DNA from: Bradyrhizobium elkanii USDA 76
GTDB taxonomy: Bacteria > Pseudomonadota > Alphaproteobacteria > Rhizobiales > Xanthobacteraceae
NCBI RefSeq assembly: GCF_023278185.1
Contig: NZ_CP066356.1
Span: 3,836,001-3,900,000, forward strand
Reading direction: 5' to 3'
Length of the DNA stretch: 64,000 bases
Both the position numbers and the translations under genes were made by a program. This document shows positions 36,569 to 46,319 of this stretch, piece by piece. Under the pieces are notes generated by a model. The model worked only from the letters and a program-made list of their open reading frames with translations. It was not told the DNA's origin and did not search any database. Numbering within the stretch: the stretch's first letter is position 1; every line of letters begins with the position of its first letter.

Positions 36569-37987
36569 TTACTTCTTCGGCGGCGCGGGCCACGGCTTCT
36601 GCGGGCCGCGCAGGCCTTCGAACGCCTTGCCCATGCCGAGCACGCCGATGTCGTCGAAGCGGCGACCGATGATCTGGACGCCGATCGGAAAGCCCTTCTT
36701 GTCGTAGCCGCCGTTGATCGACAGCGCGGGGTTCTCCGACATATTCCACGGCACGGTAAAGCAGATGTGCTCGAACGGCTTTGCGGGATCGTTCAGCGGT
36801 GCGGCGAACTCCGCCGGGAAATTCACCACCGGCGACACCGGCGAGATCACGTAGTCGACTTCGCAGAACAATTTCGCGGCGGCCGCGCGGATCGCCATCG
36901 TCTGGTTGAAGCCGCGCACCACATCGACGCCGGAGAGCTTTGCGCCGGCCTCTGCCCAGTTGAGGATGTAGGGCAGGGTCTTGCCGCGCTCGGCCTGCGA
37001 CAGTTTCGACAGTTCGTCCCAGGTCCGGGCGCGCCAGAAATTGTCGAGCCCCTCAAGCATCTCGGGCGTCAGGATGCCGTCGATCTCGGTGATGACGGCG
37101 CCGGCGGATTCGAACGCCTTCGCCGCCTTGACGACGACCTCGCGAACCTCCTTCTCGACCTTCTGGCCGGAGCCGGCGTCGAGCATCAGCCCGATGCGCA
37201 GCTTGCGCGGCGACTTCTCCAGCGCCTTCCAGTTCACCTCGAGCGCCGGCAGGCTCATGCCGTCGCGGCGGTCGGGACGCGACAGCACGCTCATCATCAG
37301 CGCGGCGTCGTCGACGGTGCGGGTCATCGGACCGGCGACACGGCCGACATAAGGCGGGTCGATCGGCACGCGGCCGAGGCTCGGCTTCAATGCGACGAGG
37401 CCGCACCAGTTGGCCGGCAGCCGCACCGAGCCGCCGATATCGGTGCCGAGATGCAAGGGACCGTAGCCGGCGGCACCTGCCGCGCCCGCGCCGGCGCTCG
37501 AGCCGCCGGGGTTCTTGCTGACATCCCAGGGATTGCGGGTCAGGGGATGGAACGACGACAGGCCCGACGACAGCATGCCGTAGTCCGGCATCGTGGTCTT
37601 GGAGAAGATCACGCAGCCGGCCTCGCGCAGCCGCGCCGCAGGCGGTGCATCCTTCTCCGCGGGCGCCAGCTTGACGCTCGCCGCGCCCAGCGGCACCGGC
37701 TGCCCCTTGGTCGCGACATTGTCCTTGATGGTGGCGGGAACGCCATCGAGCGTGCCGGCCGGCTCGGCCTGCTGCCAGCGCTCGGTCGAGGTCTTGGCGA
37801 CCTTCCGCGCCCCTTCCGGGTCGTACAGATACAGCGCCTTGATGTGCGGCTCCCAGGTCGCGACCTGGGAGATGATTTCCTCCAGCACCTCGGACGGCGA
37901 GAACTGCTTGGCACGATAGCCGGCGAGCAGGTCGACGGCGGAGAGATCGTGCAGCGACGTGATGGCGTCCCCTTTGGGCTTATGCAT
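36569..37987 (-). CDS. Amidase signature family enzyme
   Basis: 472 residues from ATG 37987, which overlaps the stop of the M20 gene by eight bases. The Ser-cisSer-Lys triad is visible: Lys88 (TIKDN), Ser163/164 (GGSSAG) and Ser187 (TDIGGSVR). Such enzymes hydrolyse amides to acid plus ammonia. In this operon it may process amide products of peptide or microcystin-like breakdown, which is inference. No signal peptide. Confidence 0.92.
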   Translation of the reverse strand: MHKPKGDAITSLHDLSAVDLLAGYRAKQFSPSEVLEEIISQVATWEPHIKALYLYDPEGARKVAKTSTERWQQAEPAGTLDGVPATIKDNVATKGQPVPLGAASVKLAPAEKDAPPAARLREAGCVIFSKTTMPDYGMLSSGLSSFHPLTRNPWDVSKNPGGSSAGAGAAGAAGYGPLHLGTDIGGSVRLPANWCGLVALKPSLGRVPIDPPYVGRVAGPMTRTVDDAALMMSVLSRPDRRDGMSLPALEVNWKALEKSPRKLRIGLMLDAGSGQKVEKEVREVVVKAAKAFESAGAVITEIDGILTPEMLEGLDNFWRARTWDELSKLSQAERGKTLPYILNWAEAGAKLSGVDVVRGFNQTMAIRAAAAKLFCEVDYVISPVSPVVNFPAEFAAPLNDPAKPFEHICFTVPWNMSENPALSINGGYDKKGFPIGVQIIGRRFDDIGVLGMGKAFEGLRGPQKPWPAPPKK

Positions 37988-39152
37988 GCGCACCTGCCGG
38001 CATGCGTTTCTCGATGATGCGGGCGAACATGCTGGCGCCGATCGGCAGGATCTTGTCGTCGAGAACGTAACCGGGATTGTGAACGGGCACGGAGCCGTCA
38101 TGGCCGACCCAGAAATAGGCGCCGGGAATGGCCTGCATCATGTCGGCGAAATCCTCGCTGCCCATCTTCGGCGTCGAGCGCGTGATCACCTTGGCGGGGT
38201 CGACGACGGTGCGCGCGACTTCCTCGACCACACGGGACTGTTCTTCCTGATTCACCAGCACGCTGAAGCCGTCGCGGATCTCGACCGAGATTTCGGCGCC
38301 GTATGCCGCTGCAAAGCCGGCGGAGATTTCGCGCATGCGCTTGCGGATCAGCTCACGGATCTCGTCGGAGAAGCAGCGCACCGTGCCGCACATCCAGGCT
38401 TCGCCGGGAATGACGTTGTACGCCGACCCGGAATGGATCTGCGTGATCGACAGCACCGCAGCCTGCAGCGGATCGACGTTGCGGCTGACGATCGACTGCA
38501 ACGCCTGTCCGAGCGTCATGGCGATCACGACCGCGTCCTTGGAGCGCTCCGGCATCGCGCCATGGGCGCCGTAGCCCTGGATCCTGATGTCGAAGAAGTC
38601 GGCTGCGGCCATCGCCGGGCCCGGCAGGATCGCGATCTCGCCATGGTTCAGATCGGGCGCGTTGTGCAGGCCATAGACCTCGTCGCAGGGGAACTGCTTG
38701 AACAGGCCGTCCTTGATCATGGCGCGCGCGCCGCCGAGGCCTTCCTCGGCCGGCTGGAAGATGAAGTGCACGGTGCCGTCGAAATTGCGGGTCTCGGCGA
38801 GATAGCGCGCCGAGCCGAGCAGCATCGTGGTGTGGCCGTCATGGCCGCAGCCGTGGAAGCGGCCGGGAATTGTGGAGCGCCACTTCAGATTGGTGTTCTC
38901 CTCCATCGGCAGCGCGTCCATGTCGGCGCGCAGGCCGATCTTCTTGGTGCCGTTGCCCTTGCCCTTGAGCACGCCGACCACACCGGTGCCGCCGAGGCCG
39001 CGATGCACCTCGATGCCCCAGCTCGCGAGCTTGTCGGCGACGATGCCTGAGGTGCGGACCTCCTCGAAGCCGATCTCGGGATGCGCATGCAGATCCCGTC
39101 TGATGGCGGTGAGTTCGTCGGCAAAACTGTCGATGCGCTCAATGGTCGGCAT
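37980..39152 (-). CDS. M20 amidohydrolase (hippurate hydrolase/IAA-amino acid hydrolase type)
   Basis: 390 residues. Zn-ligand motifs are GLRADMDALP (near 73), HGCGHDGHTTMLLG (near 100) and EEGLGG (near 135). It removes N-acyl groups from amino acids. It is followed by the amidase with overlap and preceded by the M81 gene with seven bases between them. A second, distinct M20 enzyme (CPG2 type) is encoded at 46320-47450. Confidence 0.92.
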   Translation of the reverse strand: MPTIERIDSFADELTAIRRDLHAHPEIGFEEVRTSGIVADKLASWGIEVHRGLGGTGVVGVLKGKGNGTKKIGLRADMDALPMEENTNLKWRSTIPGRFHGCGHDGHTTMLLGSARYLAETRNFDGTVHFIFQPAEEGLGGARAMIKDGLFKQFPCDEVYGLHNAPDLNHGEIAILPGPAMAAADFFDIRIQGYGAHGAMPERSKDAVVIAMTLGQALQSIVSRNVDPLQAAVLSITQIHSGSAYNVIPGEAWMCGTVRCFSDEIRELIRKRMREISAGFAAAYGAEISVEIRDGFSVLVNQEEQSRVVEEVARTVVDPAKVITRSTPKMGSEDFADMMQAIPGAYFWVGHDGSVPVHNPGYVLDDKILPIGASMFARIIEKRMPAGAHA

Positions 39153-39159
39153 GGTCTCT

Positions 39160-40683
39160 CTATCCGTTTGTGCGTGATGGGGAGGTGGGTGTGAAAGCGG
39201 GGCCGTTCGGCTTGATACGAATGCCGGGACGCAAATGTCTCCACGGCAGCGTGGCGGTATCGGCGGGCATCGCGCCGGGAGCGGCGCAAATCAGCAGCTT
39301 CTCGGCGATCGGCTCGAAATCGGCGCGGAAGTGCACCGAGCTCTTGTTGACCAGGATCTTCTGTGCCGTCGGCTCGATGCCGACGTAGCGGTACATCGCC
39401 TGGTCGGCAAGCTGGGCCTTGTAGGAGCCGACCACGACGCGGACGTCGCCGACCCGCAGGCAGGCCGAGGGGCCCATATCCATGTCGCGGCCGCCGAAAT
39501 AGGGACCGGGAGCCACGAATTTTCCATCCGAGAGCTGTTCGACGACGAAAGTCTCCTTGTACGGCGCGTCGCCGGGGATACCGGACTTGCCGCCGAGCTC
39601 GAGCGTGACTGATGCCCCGACACCGGCGGTGTGCGCGGCCTTCGCGGATTGCGGGTCGTAGATCACGCCGGTTGCGGCGCTCGCTCTGTTGCGCACCAGC
39701 GCGCGCAGCATGCCTGTCGTGTCGGAATCGCCGCCGGCGCCGGGATTGTCCTGGGTATCGGCGATGATGATCGGCTTGCTGGCCGATTTCGCCAGTTCCA
39801 TCGCCAGCCGTACGCCTTCGTCGGGCGAATAGATCCGGCCGTCGAAATCATCCTCATGGCTCTCGACCAGGGCGACGACCTTGTCGGCGGCGGCATCCGC
39901 TTCGGCCTGGGTCCGGCCATAGGCGAACACGCTCGGCCCGCAATCCCTGAAATCGGCGGCGGGGAAGCCCGGCGCAAACGACAGCGTCGGCACCGCGTCG
40001 CTCTCGAGCGCGGCGAGCTTTTGATAGATGCCTTTTGTGGGCTGGTCGTTGGTGCATTGCCAGCTGATCGGGATCAGGAACGGCAGTTGCCGGAATGCCT
40101 TGGCGAAGCGCTGCCTGGACTTGAGCATCAGCGCCAGATGCCGGGCGCAGGCGCGGCCGGTTTCGGCCATGTCGACATGCGGATAGGTGCGGTAGGCGAT
40201 CAGCGCATCGGCATGTTCGATCATCTTTGGTGAAACGTTCGCATGCAGATCGAGGCTCGCCACCAGCGGCAGGTCGTTGCCGATCGCCTTGCGCACGCGG
40301 GCCAGCGTTTCGCCTTCACCATCGTCATAATGCTCGGTGACCATGGCGCCGTGCAGGTCGAGATAGACGGCGTCGATCGGTCCGGCCGCGGCGATGCCGT
40401 CGACCATTTCGGTCACGATCCGCTCATACGCGTCCTTGCTGACATGTGCCGACGGGCTCGCCGCGGCGAAGATCGTCGGCACCAGCTCCCAGCCGTTGGC
40501 TTCCGCCGCCTCGACAAAGCCGGCGAGGCCGACATTGATCTTGCGCATGACCTTGAGCACGTCTGTGCCATGCGTCATCGACGGCCAGCCGCCGCCATGC
40601 ACGAAATCGTCATAGGTTGCCTTCGTCGGTGCGAAGGTATTGGTCTCGTGCAGGAAGCCGCCCACGGCAATGCGGGTCATCAA
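39160..40683 (-). CDS. M81 family metallopeptidase (MlrC-like)
   Basis: 507 residues starting MMTRIAVGGFLHETNTFAPT. Metal/active-site segments are LDLHGAMVTEHYDDGEGE near 109 and LDLHANVSPKMIEHADALIA near 144, then DTQDNPGAGGDSDTTGML near 312. MlrC is a metalloprotease first known in linearised microcystin breakdown; in soil bacteria M81 proteins more likely cleave other small peptides. It lies downstream of the ABC genes and upstream of the M20 gene. Confidence 0.9.
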   Translation of the reverse strand: MMTRIAVGGFLHETNTFAPTKATYDDFVHGGGWPSMTHGTDVLKVMRKINVGLAGFVEAAEANGWELVPTIFAAASPSAHVSKDAYERIVTEMVDGIAAAGPIDAVYLDLHGAMVTEHYDDGEGETLARVRKAIGNDLPLVASLDLHANVSPKMIEHADALIAYRTYPHVDMAETGRACARHLALMLKSRQRFAKAFRQLPFLIPISWQCTNDQPTKGIYQKLAALESDAVPTLSFAPGFPAADFRDCGPSVFAYGRTQAEADAAADKVVALVESHEDDFDGRIYSPDEGVRLAMELAKSASKPIIIADTQDNPGAGGDSDTTGMLRALVRNRASAATGVIYDPQSAKAAHTAGVGASVTLELGGKSGIPGDAPYKETFVVEQLSDGKFVAPGPYFGGRDMDMGPSACLRVGDVRVVVGSYKAQLADQAMYRYVGIEPTAQKILVNKSSVHFRADFEPIAEKLLICAAPGAMPADTATLPWRHLRPGIRIKPNGPAFTPTSPSRTNG

Positions 40684-40925
40684 GTTGGTCTCGATACGTT
40701 TCTTCGATCATGATGCGATTGGAACGGTTCGCACCGCGATCTCGTCTCGTTGGTTGGAGCCTGATCTTTCGGGAGGATCGGTGTCCACCGTCCGGGCCAT
40801 GCCCTAGCGCGCGACGTTAAGCGTGTCGTCGCGCCAAGCGCAAGCCGTGGAGCACTTCCGGATTTGCATGCCCTATGGGCGTATTGAAAGGCCCAAGGGT
40901 ACGTCGTGAGGCTAAGGCTAAAGAC

Positions 40926-42590
40926 TTAGGCCGTTGCCACGAGGCCTTCCGAAACCGGGCGGAAATTTGCAAAATCCCAGCCGCGTCCGGGTGCCGCATC
41001 GAGCAGCGCGCGGGTATAGGCCTGTTGCGGATTGGTCAGCACCTCGGCGGCCGGTCCCTGTTCCACGACGCGGCCATGTTGCATCACGGCGACGTCGTCG
41101 CAGATCTGTGCGGCGACGCGCAAATCATGCGTGATGAAGAGCAGCGCGATGCCCAGCCGGCGCTGGATTTCGTCGAGCAGGTCCAGGACCTGCGCCTGCA
41201 CCGAGACGTCGAGTGCGGACACCGCCTCATCCGCGACGAGCACGTCGGGATCGAGCGCCAGCGCGCGCGCGATCGCGATGCGCTGGCGCTGGCCGCCGGA
41301 GAACTGGTGCGGATAGCGCGAGATCGCGTCGGGCGGCAAATGGACGAGCTCGAGCAGCTCGCGCGCGCGCGCCAGCGCATCCTTGCGCGGCATGCCGTAA
41401 TTGACCGGGCCTTCCGCGATGCTCTCGCCGACGGTGACGCGCGGATTGAGCGAGCGGTAGGGGTCCTGGAAGATGATCTGGATCTTCTGGCGATGCGGCT
41501 GCAGCAGCCGGCGCGACAGGTCGGAGATCTCGCGGCCGGCGAGGCGCACCCCGCCCGAGGTCGGATCGATCAGGCGGACGATGCAGCGCGCGACCGTCGA
41601 CTTGCCGGAACCGCTTTCGCCGACGATGCCGAGCGTGCGGCCCTTGCGCAAGGTGAGGGTAACGTTGCTGGCGGCGGCGACCTCGCGGGCTTTGCCGTAC
41701 AGCGACCGCTCCCGGTAGACCTTGCTGAGCTCGTTGGCTTCCAGCACCACCGGCTCGGTCGTCTCCGGGCGCGGCGCGCGCGGCACCAGGCTCGGCACCG
41801 AGGACAACAGGTTGCGGGTGTACTCCATCTTCGGATTGCGCAGCACGTCCTGCAGCGGGCCGGTTTCGACCAGGCGGCCGTGTCGCATCACCGCGACGCG
41901 GTCTGCGATCTCGGCCACCACGCCCATGTCATGGGTGATGAACAGAACAGCGGTGCCGTGATCGCGTTGCAGGTCGCGGATCAAGGTGAGGATCTGCTTC
42001 TGCGTGGTGACGTCGAGCGCGGTGGTCGGCTCATCGGCGATCAGGAGCTTCGGCTCCAGAACCAATGCCATCGCGATCATGATGCGCTGGCGCTGACCGC
42101 CCGACAGGCGGTGCGGGTAGGAGGAGAAGATGCGCCCCACGTCCGGCAGCCGCACATGCTCCATCATCGCCAAAATCTTCTGGCGCCGCGCGCGGGCGTC
42201 GAGATCGGTGTGGGCGCGCAGCACCTCGTCGATCTGGCGGCCGACCGGCACCACGGGATTGAGCGCGGTCATCGGCTCCTGGAAGATCATCGCCATCCGC
42301 GTGGCGCGGAGCTGGCGCAGCCGCCGGTCGCTGGCGGTGAGCAGTTCCTCGCCGACCAGCTTGACGCTGCCGCCGGACGGCACCAGCGTGCCCTTCTGCA
42401 ACAGGCCCATCACGGTGAGCGAGGTGACCGACTTCCCGGAGCCGCTTTCGCCGACCAGGCAGAGCGTCTCGCCTTCACGTACCTGCAGCGAGAGGTCGTC
42501 GATGATGCGATGTGCGTCCGTCTTGCGGCCGAGGCCGACGACGAGGTTGTTGATGTCGAGGACGACGTTGGAAGAGTTGGTATTGGTCAC
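40926..42590 (-). CDS. Dipeptide ABC transporter, fused double ATP-binding protein
   Basis: 554 residues with two complete ABC modules. The first half has GESGSGKSV near 50 and LSGGQRQRIMIAMAL near 160. The second half has GESGSGKSTVARCI near 315 and FSGGQRQRIAIARAL near 430. It corresponds to DppD and DppF joined in one chain, a known arrangement. It energises peptide import in the inner membrane. It overlaps the permease gene by four bases. The operon itself lacks a binding protein. Confidence 0.92.
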   Translation of the reverse strand: MTNTNSSNVVLDINNLVVGLGRKTDAHRIIDDLSLQVREGETLCLVGESGSGKSVTSLTVMGLLQKGTLVPSGGSVKLVGEELLTASDRRLRQLRATRMAMIFQEPMTALNPVVPVGRQIDEVLRAHTDLDARARRQKILAMMEHVRLPDVGRIFSSYPHRLSGGQRQRIMIAMALVLEPKLLIADEPTTALDVTTQKQILTLIRDLQRDHGTAVLFITHDMGVVAEIADRVAVMRHGRLVETGPLQDVLRNPKMEYTRNLLSSVPSLVPRAPRPETTEPVVLEANELSKVYRERSLYGKAREVAAASNVTLTLRKGRTLGIVGESGSGKSTVARCIVRLIDPTSGGVRLAGREISDLSRRLLQPHRQKIQIIFQDPYRSLNPRVTVGESIAEGPVNYGMPRKDALARARELLELVHLPPDAISRYPHQFSGGQRQRIAIARALALDPDVLVADEAVSALDVSVQAQVLDLLDEIQRRLGIALLFITHDLRVAAQICDDVAVMQHGRVVEQGPAAEVLTNPQQAYTRALLDAAPGRGWDFANFRPVSEGLVATA

Positions 42591-43474
42591 TTGCCCTCAC
42601 GCTGCTTCATGCGGGGATCGAGCGCGTCGCGCGCGGCGTCGCCGATCAGGTTGACGCTGAGAATGGCGATCGAGAGCAGCAGCCCCGGCCAGAAGATCAG
42701 CGACGGCTTGACCTGGAAGTAGGCGCGGCCCTCGGCCATGATGTTGCCCCAGGTCGGCGTTTCCGGCGAGATGCCGGCGCCGAGGAACGACAGGATCGCC
42801 TCGGTCAGGATCGCGGACGCGCAGACATAGGTGCCTTGCACGATCAGGGGCGCGATGGTGTTCGGCATCAAATGCCGCCACATGATCTTCGGCAGGCTGG
42901 TGCCGAGCGAGATCGCGGCCTCGACATAAGGCTCCTCGCGTGCGGTCAGCACCACCGAGCGCACGAGCCGTGCCACGCGCGGGATCTCGGGGATGGTGAT
43001 CGCGACCATCACGGTCCAGATGCTGGCGCCCGACAGCGACACCACGGCGATCGCGAGCAGGATGGCAGGGATCGCCATCAAGCCGTCCATCACGCGCATC
43101 AGCACCGCGTCGACCCAGCGGAAGAAGCCGGCGACGAGGCCGATCAGAAGCCCGATGGCGATCGAGCAGACGGCGGCGCCGAGCCCGATCACCAGCGAGA
43201 TCCGTGCGCCGTAGATGATGCGCGACAACAGGTCGCGGCCATAGGCGTCGGTGCCGAGCAGATATTGCGCGCTCGACGGCTTCAGCCGCTGCGACGGCGT
43301 CAGTAGCAGGGGATCGTGCGGCGCAAGCAGCGGCGCGAAGATCGCCATCAGGATGATGAGGGCGAGGCAGATCGTCGCAACTGCGATGATCGGCGTCGAC
43401 GTGAGGAAGCCGAACTTGACGCGGAACGGCCGGGTAACGGGAATAGAGGATTCGGGAAGGGTTTCGATCGCCAT
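42587..43474 (-). CDS. Dipeptide ABC transporter permease (DppC type)
   Basis: 295 residues and about six membrane helices. The EAA-loop sequence EPYVEAAISLGTSLPKIMWR (near 185-204) contacts the ATPase. The N-terminal half has the DPLLLTPSQRLKPSSAQYLL, GTDAYGRDLLSRII motif of DppC-like permeases. It starts four bases after the DppB-type stop codon and overlaps the ATPase gene. Confidence 0.92.
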   Translation of the reverse strand: MAIETLPESSIPVTRPFRVKFGFLTSTPIIAVATICLALIILMAIFAPLLAPHDPLLLTPSQRLKPSSAQYLLGTDAYGRDLLSRIIYGARISLVIGLGAAVCSIAIGLLIGLVAGFFRWVDAVLMRVMDGLMAIPAILLAIAVVSLSGASIWTVMVAITIPEIPRVARLVRSVVLTAREEPYVEAAISLGTSLPKIMWRHLMPNTIAPLIVQGTYVCASAILTEAILSFLGAGISPETPTWGNIMAEGRAYFQVKPSLIFWPGLLLSIAILSVNLIGDAARDALDPRMKQREGK

Positions 43475-43477
43475 TGC

Positions 43478-44419
43478 TCAGTACCGGATACGAGGATCGA
43501 GCAGGGTGTAGGCGAGGTCGATCAACAGATTGACCGCGACATAGATACCCGACGTCAAGAGGATCATCGCCTGGATCACCGGATAGTCGCGCGCCAGCAC
43601 CGCATCGACGGTGAGGCGGCCGATGCCGGGCAGGTTGAACACGCTTTCGGTGACGACGACCCCGGAGATCAACAGCGCGAAGCCGGAACCGATCACCGTG
43701 ATGACCGGCACGGCCGCGTTGCGCAGCGCGTGGCGCAGCAGCACGCCGGTCTCGCCGATGCCCTTGGCCCGCGCGGTGCGCACGTAATCCTCTCCGAGCA
43801 CGTCGAGCATCGAGGCCCGCGTCATGCGCGCGATCAGCGCGACGTAGATGAAGGAGAGGGTGCAGGTCGGCAGGATGATGCGCTCGAAGAACGGGCCGAA
43901 GCCGGCCGAGATGCTCTTGAAGCCCTGTACTGGAACCCAGCGCAGATCGATCGCAAAGATCTGGATCAGCACATAGCCGATCACGAATACCGGCACCGAG
44001 AAGCCGAGCACCGACAGTCCCATCACGAAGCGGTCGATCCAGGTGCCGTGTTTCCACGCCGCGATCACGCCGAGCGGCACCGCCACCAGGATCGAGAGGA
44101 TGATGGTGGCCAGCGCGACCGAGATCGACGGCTCGAGACGCGGGCCGATCATCTCGAGGATCGGCTTGTTCGAGATCAGGGAGACGCCGAGGTCGCCGTG
44201 CAGCAACTTGGCGACCCAGGTATAGAACTGGATGTAGATCGGCTCGTTCAGACCAAGCGAGGTCCTGATACGTTCGAGCTGTTCGGGCGTCGCGTTGTCG
44301 CCGGCGAGGATGGCGGCCGGGTCGCCCGGCGTCAGCCGCAGCAACAGGAACACGAACAGAGCCACCACGCCCATCACGGGAATGGCGGCGAGGATGCGGC
44401 GAAGCAGATATCCGAGCAA
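43478..44419 (-). CDS. Dipeptide ABC transporter permease (DppB type)
   Basis: About 313 residues. The RYLLRR-like start (LGYLLRRILAAIPVMGVVAL) indicates the TTG at 44419, while an in-frame GTG at 44503 would add an atypical Arg-rich leader; neither has a strong ribosome site. Family segments are LLLRLTPGDPAAILAG near 21-36 and ARMTRASMLDVLGEDYVRTA near 195-214. It forms the channel with the DppC-type permease. First gene of the transport part of the operon. Confidence 0.88.
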   Translation of the reverse strand: MLGYLLRRILAAIPVMGVVALFVFLLLRLTPGDPAAILAGDNATPEQLERIRTSLGLNEPIYIQFYTWVAKLLHGDLGVSLISNKPILEMIGPRLEPSISVALATIILSILVAVPLGVIAAWKHGTWIDRFVMGLSVLGFSVPVFVIGYVLIQIFAIDLRWVPVQGFKSISAGFGPFFERIILPTCTLSFIYVALIARMTRASMLDVLGEDYVRTARAKGIGETGVLLRHALRNAAVPVITVIGSGFALLISGVVVTESVFNLPGIGRLTVDAVLARDYPVIQAMILLTSGIYVAVNLLIDLAYTLLDPRIRY

Positions 44420-44579
44420 ATTTGATCCGTTGGGTTGTGGTCGATGAAGTCCCCAGCGGGACCGTTGCACACCAGACCGTAGCACAGATGGTAGCAGACT
44501 CACGGTAGAACTTGAGCAAGTCCCATGCCATCGGTGCTGCGGATTTTGCGGTGCAGCTAATCAGTCCTGTGGGCCGCGA

Positions 44580-45938
44580 TTATTCCTCCGGTGAAGTTCG
44601 AAGCAGTCCACTGGAAGGTGGATTGATTTCAGCTTTGCGCGCGTTGGCAGGCACGTCGAGCCCGGCACCGAACGACGGCGCCATCGGCGGCGTGTCGAGG
44701 TCGCGCCAATCGTCGATCGCCTGGGCCACCATCTGCGCCGTCGCCGCCGACAGCGTCCAGCCGAGATGACCGTGACCCGTGTTGTAGAACACGCCCGGAA
44801 TCCGTCCGGCGCGAACCACCGGCATCATGTTCGGCATCATCGGGCGCAGGCCCGCCCATGGCACGACTTTCGACGTATCGATCTCTGGGAAATGATGCCG
44901 CACCCAGTCCACCAGCGGTTGAATGCGGTCGGCGCGAATGTCGCGGTTGAAGCCGTTGAACTCGGCGGTGCCGGCGACGCGGAAGCGGTCGGCGCCGAGC
45001 CGGCTGGTGACGATCTTCGCAGCTTCATCGAGCAGGCTGACGGTTGGGGCGGCGTTCCGGCTTTGTGGCGCATCGAGCTGCACCGTGATCGAATAGCCCT
45101 TCACCGGATAGACATTGACGCGGTCGTTGAGCAGGCTGGCGAAGTGGCGGCTCGCCACGCCTGCGCAAATCACGATCCCGTCCGCTTGCAATTGATGCCG
45201 CGTCGCGACCGCAGCTTCATGTGAAGCAGCTTCGTTCCAGCCGATGCGGAAGCCGTCATCGCCGCGTGCGATCGTGTCGACGTCGGCTTCATGGACGAAG
45301 CTCGCGCCACGGCGGACGCAGGCGTCGGCGAGGCCGCGGGTGAACTTGTGGATATCGCCGGTTGCGTCCGACGGCGTGAAGAAACCGCCATAGCAGGCCG
45401 TCTGCAGCGCGGGTTCGATGACGCGGATTTCGTCCGATGTCACCGGCCGGCGGTCGAGCCCGCCCTGCTGCAGCAGCGTGTTGACCTTGAGGCCGGCTTC
45501 GAAGCCGGCCTTGTCGTGATAGACGTGCAGGATGCCGCGGCGCTCGAGATCGAAGGCGATATTCTCGCGCTCTGCGATCGAGAACAGATGCTTGCGCGCT
45601 TCGATGGCGAGCTTCGTGGTCTCGATGGTGTTGCCGCGATAGCGCGTGATGTGGCCTACGAACTCGCCGATCCAGGAATATTTGTGCCAGCTCGGCTTCG
45701 GGTTCATCAGCAGCGGCGCGTCGCTTCTGAGCATCCAGCGCAGCCCCTTGAGGATGGTCGCAGCGCTGTTCCAGACTTCGGCGTTGCTGGCGGAGAGTTG
45801 TCCGCCATTGGCGAACGAGGTTTCCATCGCGGCGTAGCGATGCCTGTCGAGGACAGTCACCTTGTAGCCGCGTTCAAGCAGGGCATAGGCCGTCGTTACG
45901 CCGGTGATGCCGGCGCCGATGATCGCGATGTGTGGCAT
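44580..45938 (-). CDS. DadA-type FAD-dependent D-amino acid dehydrogenase/oxidase
   Basis: 452 residues. The FAD loop GAGITGVTTAYALLERGY is at 8-25, with ETSFANGGQLSASNAEVW near 39-56 and the C-terminal FYNTGHGHLGWTLSAATAQM near 398-417. The domain order matches DadA, which oxidises D-amino acids to 2-oxoacids at the membrane. A tandem glycine riboswitch in the leader at 45999-46224 suggests that glycine or a glycine-related compound induces it, so a glycine or sarcosine-type substrate is possible too. Not overlapping with its neighbours; 160 bases from the DppB-type start. Confidence 0.88.
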   Translation of the reverse strand: MPHIAIIGAGITGVTTAYALLERGYKVTVLDRHRYAAMETSFANGGQLSASNAEVWNSAATILKGLRWMLRSDAPLLMNPKPSWHKYSWIGEFVGHITRYRGNTIETTKLAIEARKHLFSIAERENIAFDLERRGILHVYHDKAGFEAGLKVNTLLQQGGLDRRPVTSDEIRVIEPALQTACYGGFFTPSDATGDIHKFTRGLADACVRRGASFVHEADVDTIARGDDGFRIGWNEAASHEAAVATRHQLQADGIVICAGVASRHFASLLNDRVNVYPVKGYSITVQLDAPQSRNAAPTVSLLDEAAKIVTSRLGADRFRVAGTAEFNGFNRDIRADRIQPLVDWVRHHFPEIDTSKVVPWAGLRPMMPNMMPVVRAGRIPGVFYNTGHGHLGWTLSAATAQMVAQAIDDWRDLDTPPMAPSFGAGLDVPANARKAEINPPSSGLLRTSPEE

Positions 45939-45998
45939 GATAGTTGTCAGGCTCCCGTGGGTTAGAGTCGCCGAACCACCGGTGAAACCGGCATCGGC

Positions 45999-46224
45999 GC
46001 CCCATCTGTCACGGTACCTGAGAGCTTGATCCGCATCGGGCCGGGGCCAGAAGCGAACTATCCCCTTCGGTGGACGTCACGGCCCTTGATGTGCGGCCAT
46101 GTTCGTCTCTCTCCAGATCGTCCTGACGATACGGTCCTTTTGCCTGAGAGTTTCCGGGGCGGTTGCTCCGTCGGCGCCGAAGGCAACAACACGAATGTTG
46201 TCGCTTCGATCTCTCCCGCATCGT
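45999..46224 (-). ncRNA. Tandem glycine riboswitch
   Basis: On the minus strand two similar aptamer units stand in series. Unit one starts GCGGGAGAG, passes GCCTTCGGCGCCGACGGAGC, and closes AAACTCTCAGGCAAAAGGAC. Unit two starts CTGGAGAGA, passes CACCGAAGGGG, and closes AAGCTCTCAGGTACCGTGAC. These match the conserved glycine-aptamer pieces (GGAGAG, CGCCGAAGG, CTCTCAGGxAAAAGGACxG). They precede the DadA-type gene by about 60 bases. The following sequence has a small hairpin (CCGGTTTCACCGG) but no terminator T-run, so control may act on translation. Confidence 0.92.
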
Positions 46225-46319
46225 CGCGTTGGACGGCCGGACCGTAGGCGAAGCCTTAAAAATGGACAAGGCTAAATTTCGATCCGGCAGTGCCAACGTG
46301 TTGTGCAGTGCAATCGATG

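Noticed and set aside
40875..42722. 615-codon plus-strand frame opposite the ABC ATPase
   Set aside because: It is a mirror of the double ATPase gene, which has both Walker and signature motifs.
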